Translations under genes and position numbers: made by a program
Notes under the pieces: generated by a model
What the model was told of the DNA's origin: nothing
Seen by the model: the letters and a program-made list of their open reading frames with translations, nothing else
The model's database searches: none
Shown: positions 61,880 to 64,000 of the stretch, in pieces
How positions within the stretch are numbered: the first letter of the stretch is position 1
How the letters are laid out: each line of letters opens with the position of its first letter
Assembly: GCF_040702995.1 (NCBI RefSeq)
Contig: NZ_CP159992.1
Coordinates: 6,229,001-6,293,000 of the forward strand
Direction: 5' to 3'
Length of the DNA stretch: 64,000 bases
Origin: Paenibacillus sp. AN1007
Lineage (GTDB): Bacteria; Bacillota; Bacilli; Paenibacillales; Paenibacillaceae

Positions 61880-62235
61880 AGGGAATTCCTCCATTCGTAT
61901 AGTGTACATTTAACCAATCCGAAGCGGATTGAATGGGCTGCTCCCACGAAGTACTCACCTATATTGTATAGGTTGCGGAGGAACGATTTTTCTCATGCAT
62001 ACATTTGTTTGAAGCAGGTTATGGCTGTGGAGAATGGTGAATTATAGAGTCATCAGATACTACGCAAGAGGAAACAAAAATGGTGCGTTATCCGCATAAA
62101 AAAGTATCTTAATCGAACTCTACCTTCTCAGGTTCGGCTGTGAAACAGGCATCTGATCGTGAAGCCCTGATTTTGTTTATTCTTCCAAGCATTTTGGGTA
62201 AAGGGAAACAAGCATTGGAATGGAGGAAGAGCAGC

Positions 62236-63132
62236 ATGGAATGGAAGAAAGCTTTGTTAATTCATCATCTTCATGCAGGTAAAGCGAACCGGGAAAATGC
62301 AGTAGGTCTGGTGACAGGCGTACTGGCTCCAGCCATTCGTGAATTGGTCGTTGTTCGAACAGATGAACCGGGTGAAGGGGAGAAGCTGTGCCGGGAACGC
62401 GGTGAAGAGTTTGAGGTTGTGTTTATTCTGGGTGGTGACGGTACGGTGCATGAGTGTGTGAACGGGCTGGCTTCCCTGCAGCATCCTCCACAGATCGGGA
62501 TACTTCCAGGCGGTACATGTAATGATTTTGCGCGTTCACTAGGCTTATCTCCAGATGTAGAGACAGCTGCTCAGCAGCTTCTGACAGGGCGGGCTGCTGC
62601 AGTGGATGTGGGACGGGCAGATAACCGGGTATTTACCAATTTCTTCGGGATCGGTTTGATCAGTGATACATCACAGAACATTAATGAGAATTTGAAAGGT
62701 GCACTGGGCAAAGTCAGCTACTTCATCAGCACGCTGCAGACCATCAGTCGATCTGAGCCGTTTCATTACGAGTTAGAGGTAGACGGGGAGTGGATGGAAG
62801 GTGAAGCAGTGATGATATACGCGGCTAATGGGCGTTTTCTGGGGACAAATGCGCTCCCTTTTGCTCCAGATGCACTGCAGGACGGTAAGCTTGATGTGCT
62901 CATTATCCATGAGACAGGTATTCCGCTAATGCGAGAGGTACTTTCTCATAAACCGGAGGGGGAGTGGCAGCCTCGAAACGAGAGTATCTCCTACTTCAAG
63001 GCAGCTGCACTTCAAATAAAAACGGATGCACCCATGCCGGCGGACACGGATGGCGAGCTGTACATGCAAACACCCGCCGAGCTGTCGGTGCTGGCGGGTC
63101 ATCTGCATTTTCTGATCGGGGCAGGAGAATAG
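62236..63132 (+). CDS. Diacylglycerol kinase-like lipid kinase (DagK/YegS family)
   Basis: 298 aa. ILGGDGTVHECVNGL is the ATP-binding GGDGT motif, and ILPGGTCNDFARSLG the family's second signature; DGKLDVLII is conserved in the C-terminal beta domain. These enzymes phosphorylate diacylglycerol to recycle it from lipoteichoic acid turnover, or a related lipid. The start at 62236 follows GGAGG; the longer frame upstream lacks a site. Confidence 0.88.
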   Translation: MEWKKALLIHHLHAGKANRENAVGLVTGVLAPAIRELVVVRTDEPGEGEKLCRERGEEFEVVFILGGDGTVHECVNGLASLQHPPQIGILPGGTCNDFARSLGLSPDVETAAQQLLTGRAAAVDVGRADNRVFTNFFGIGLISDTSQNINENLKGALGKVSYFISTLQTISRSEPFHYELEVDGEWMEGEAVMIYAANGRFLGTNALPFAPDALQDGKLDVLIIHETGIPLMREVLSHKPEGEWQPRNESISYFKAAALQIKTDAPMPADTDGELYMQTPAELSVLAGHLHFLIGAGE

Positions 63133-63172
63133 TCTGCTCCGATTTATTTTTATAAGAAAGGTCAGCTTCACT

Positions 63173-63754
63173 TTATCTGTCTGTTTTCAGATGTTTTTCC
63201 CTGAATTCATCTTCGAGGATGCTCATCAGAATGGCGTCATGGTACTGGTGATCGTAGTACAACATGTCCCTCTTCACGCCTTCACGCTGGAAGCCGAGCT
63301 TTTCATACGTGCGAATGGCGCGTTCGTTAAAAGCAAAGACATCCAGCTCAATCCGATGCAGATTGGCGATGCCGAACCCGTAATCGAGCATAAGCAGCAG
63401 CGCTTCACTACCATATCCCTTACCTTGGTGTGCTGGCTGATCGATAGCAATGCGAATGTGTGCACTGCGATTTTTGGCGTGCATGTCCATCAGGGCGACA
63501 TCCCCGATAATTTCGTCTGTGCTTTGTAATGCGATAAGCAGGTTCAGTCGTGAGTCGTCCTGAGCTAAATTCTCCACATACTTTTCAACCTGAGAACGGA
63601 TAAAGCTTGCTTGAGTCCCTGTTAGTTTGCGCATTTCGGGCTCAAACAGGCTTGGATAATAAGCATCCACATCGGTTATATCGAATGGACGCAGATATAT
63701 ACGTTCAGTCTGCATGAGTTTGGCGGTACGATTCGTAGGTGTAGGGTATGACAT
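63173..63754 (-). CDS. GNAT acetyltransferase, RimJ/RimL type
   Basis: About 193 aa. MQTERIYLRPFDITDVDAYY starts the typical RimJ/RimL-like fold; ISIDQPAHQGKGYGSEALLL in essence (here IAIDQPAHQGKGYGSEALL) is the acetyl-CoA loop, and NERAIRTYEKLGFQREG is the C-terminal signature. Substrates are protein N-termini or small amines. ATG 63754 follows AGGAGG. Confidence 0.88.
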   Translation of the reverse strand: MSYPTPTNRTAKLMQTERIYLRPFDITDVDAYYPSLFEPEMRKLTGTQASFIRSQVEKYVENLAQDDSRLNLLIALQSTDEIIGDVALMDMHAKNRSAHIRIAIDQPAHQGKGYGSEALLLMLDYGFGIANLHRIELDVFAFNERAIRTYEKLGFQREGVKRDMLYYDHQYHDAILMSILEDEFREKHLKTDR

Positions 63755-63863
63755 GTTTCTTCCTCCTGTCATATTCAAACAGGCTTGGACGGATGCGATC
63801 ACTTCGGCATTCCGCTCTTATACTGTTTGGATATATTGATGATGACATAAGTATATCCGGATA

Positions 63864-63885
63864 CTGTATACTTCAAAATATACAG
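63864..63885. promoter_or_regulatory. Candidate operator before the GntR/MocR gene
   Basis: CTGTATA-CTTCAAAA-TATACAG, perfect 7-bp arms, 43 bases before the start. Confidence 0.55.
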
Positions 63886-63927
63886 TTTTTACGAATTCAG
63901 CAGGACAGATGGAGTGAAGAAGCGATA

Positions 63928-64000
63928 ATGCAGCTGCCAAAACTTGATGAGCAGGATAGTACACCTATTTATGTTCAATTATCGGATCATATTAAAAGGG
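63928..64000 (+). CDS. GntR/MocR-family regulator, N-terminal fragment
   Basis: Only 24 codons lie in the window: MQLPKLDEQDSTPIYVQLSDHIKR. The STPIYVQLSDHIKR segment is the first helix of a GntR winged helix, as in MocR/PdxR-type regulators with an aminotransferase-like domain. The gene runs off the right edge. Confidence 0.7.
   Translation, partial: MQLPKLDEQDSTPIYVQLSDHIKR

Overview
The window looks like a chromosomal segment of a Paenibacillus-type Firmicute. This is inferred from strong AGGAGG-type ribosome sites, frequent GTG and TTG starts, moderate GC in the core genes, many CUT1 sugar ABC transporters, GlpP-type antitermination and a B. subtilis-like SigO/YvrJ/RsoA locus. No rRNA, tRNA, CRISPR array or intact insertion sequence was seen. 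Species was not determined.

Layout. 1-3062: end of cydD and all of cydC (cytochrome bd assembly ABC exporter). 3063-8446: a LacI regulator divergent from a sugar ABC importer. 8509-11832: an undecaprenyl-phosphate sugar-phosphate transferase, an unknown protein, and an ArsR regulator divergent from a SnoaL/NTF2-like gene. 11951-16969: gluconokinase and a second sugar importer. 17363-24943: a lone ribA, glpP-glpK-glpD with a terminator leader before glpD, a Gfo/Idh/MocA oxidoreductase, and an HxlR/DoxX pair. 25018-33502: AlkC-like DNA repair, Crp/Fnr and AbrB-type regulators, a CidAB/LrgAB pair with a LysR regulator, a nitrilase, acetyltransferases and HmoB. 43177-55920: a nuclease-helicase gene broken by a frameshift, a cytoplasmic alpha-amylase, a lipoprotein, an MBL hydrolase, uxaC, and a MarR plus heterodimeric ABC exporter operon. 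61244-64000: a DUF697-like protein, a diacylglycerol kinase-like protein, a GNAT protein and the start of a GntR/MocR gene.

Two regions look accessory: AT-rich, with small genes and remnants. Region A (33.6-43.0 kb) holds an XRE regulator with tandem palindromic operators; a SigO-like sigma factor with yvrJ and rsoA; three copies of one strict promoter, GGTTGTAAA-N15-CTCTTTATA, placed before the sigma gene, a lysozyme gene and a gene for a protein with a hydrophobic centre; a decayed second rsoA; a small cationic peptide; a helical-repeat receptor overlapping a secreted-peptide gene (quorum-sensing style); an HExxH protease; and a zeta toxin-antitoxin pair. Region B (56.3-61.2 kb) is a compact gene cluster for a ribosomally made, modified peptide: a 49-residue precursor, an attenuating hairpin, an HExxH peptide-modifying enzyme, a methyltransferase, a small PqqD/RRE-like protein, a JmjC-type oxygenase and an MFS exporter. 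I consider region B and the sigma regulon the best candidates for undescribed biology.

A dispersed intergenic element of about 194 bp, with four 25-bp arms in fixed 50/70/50 spacing, occurs three times (3.3, 32.4 and 47.6 kb).
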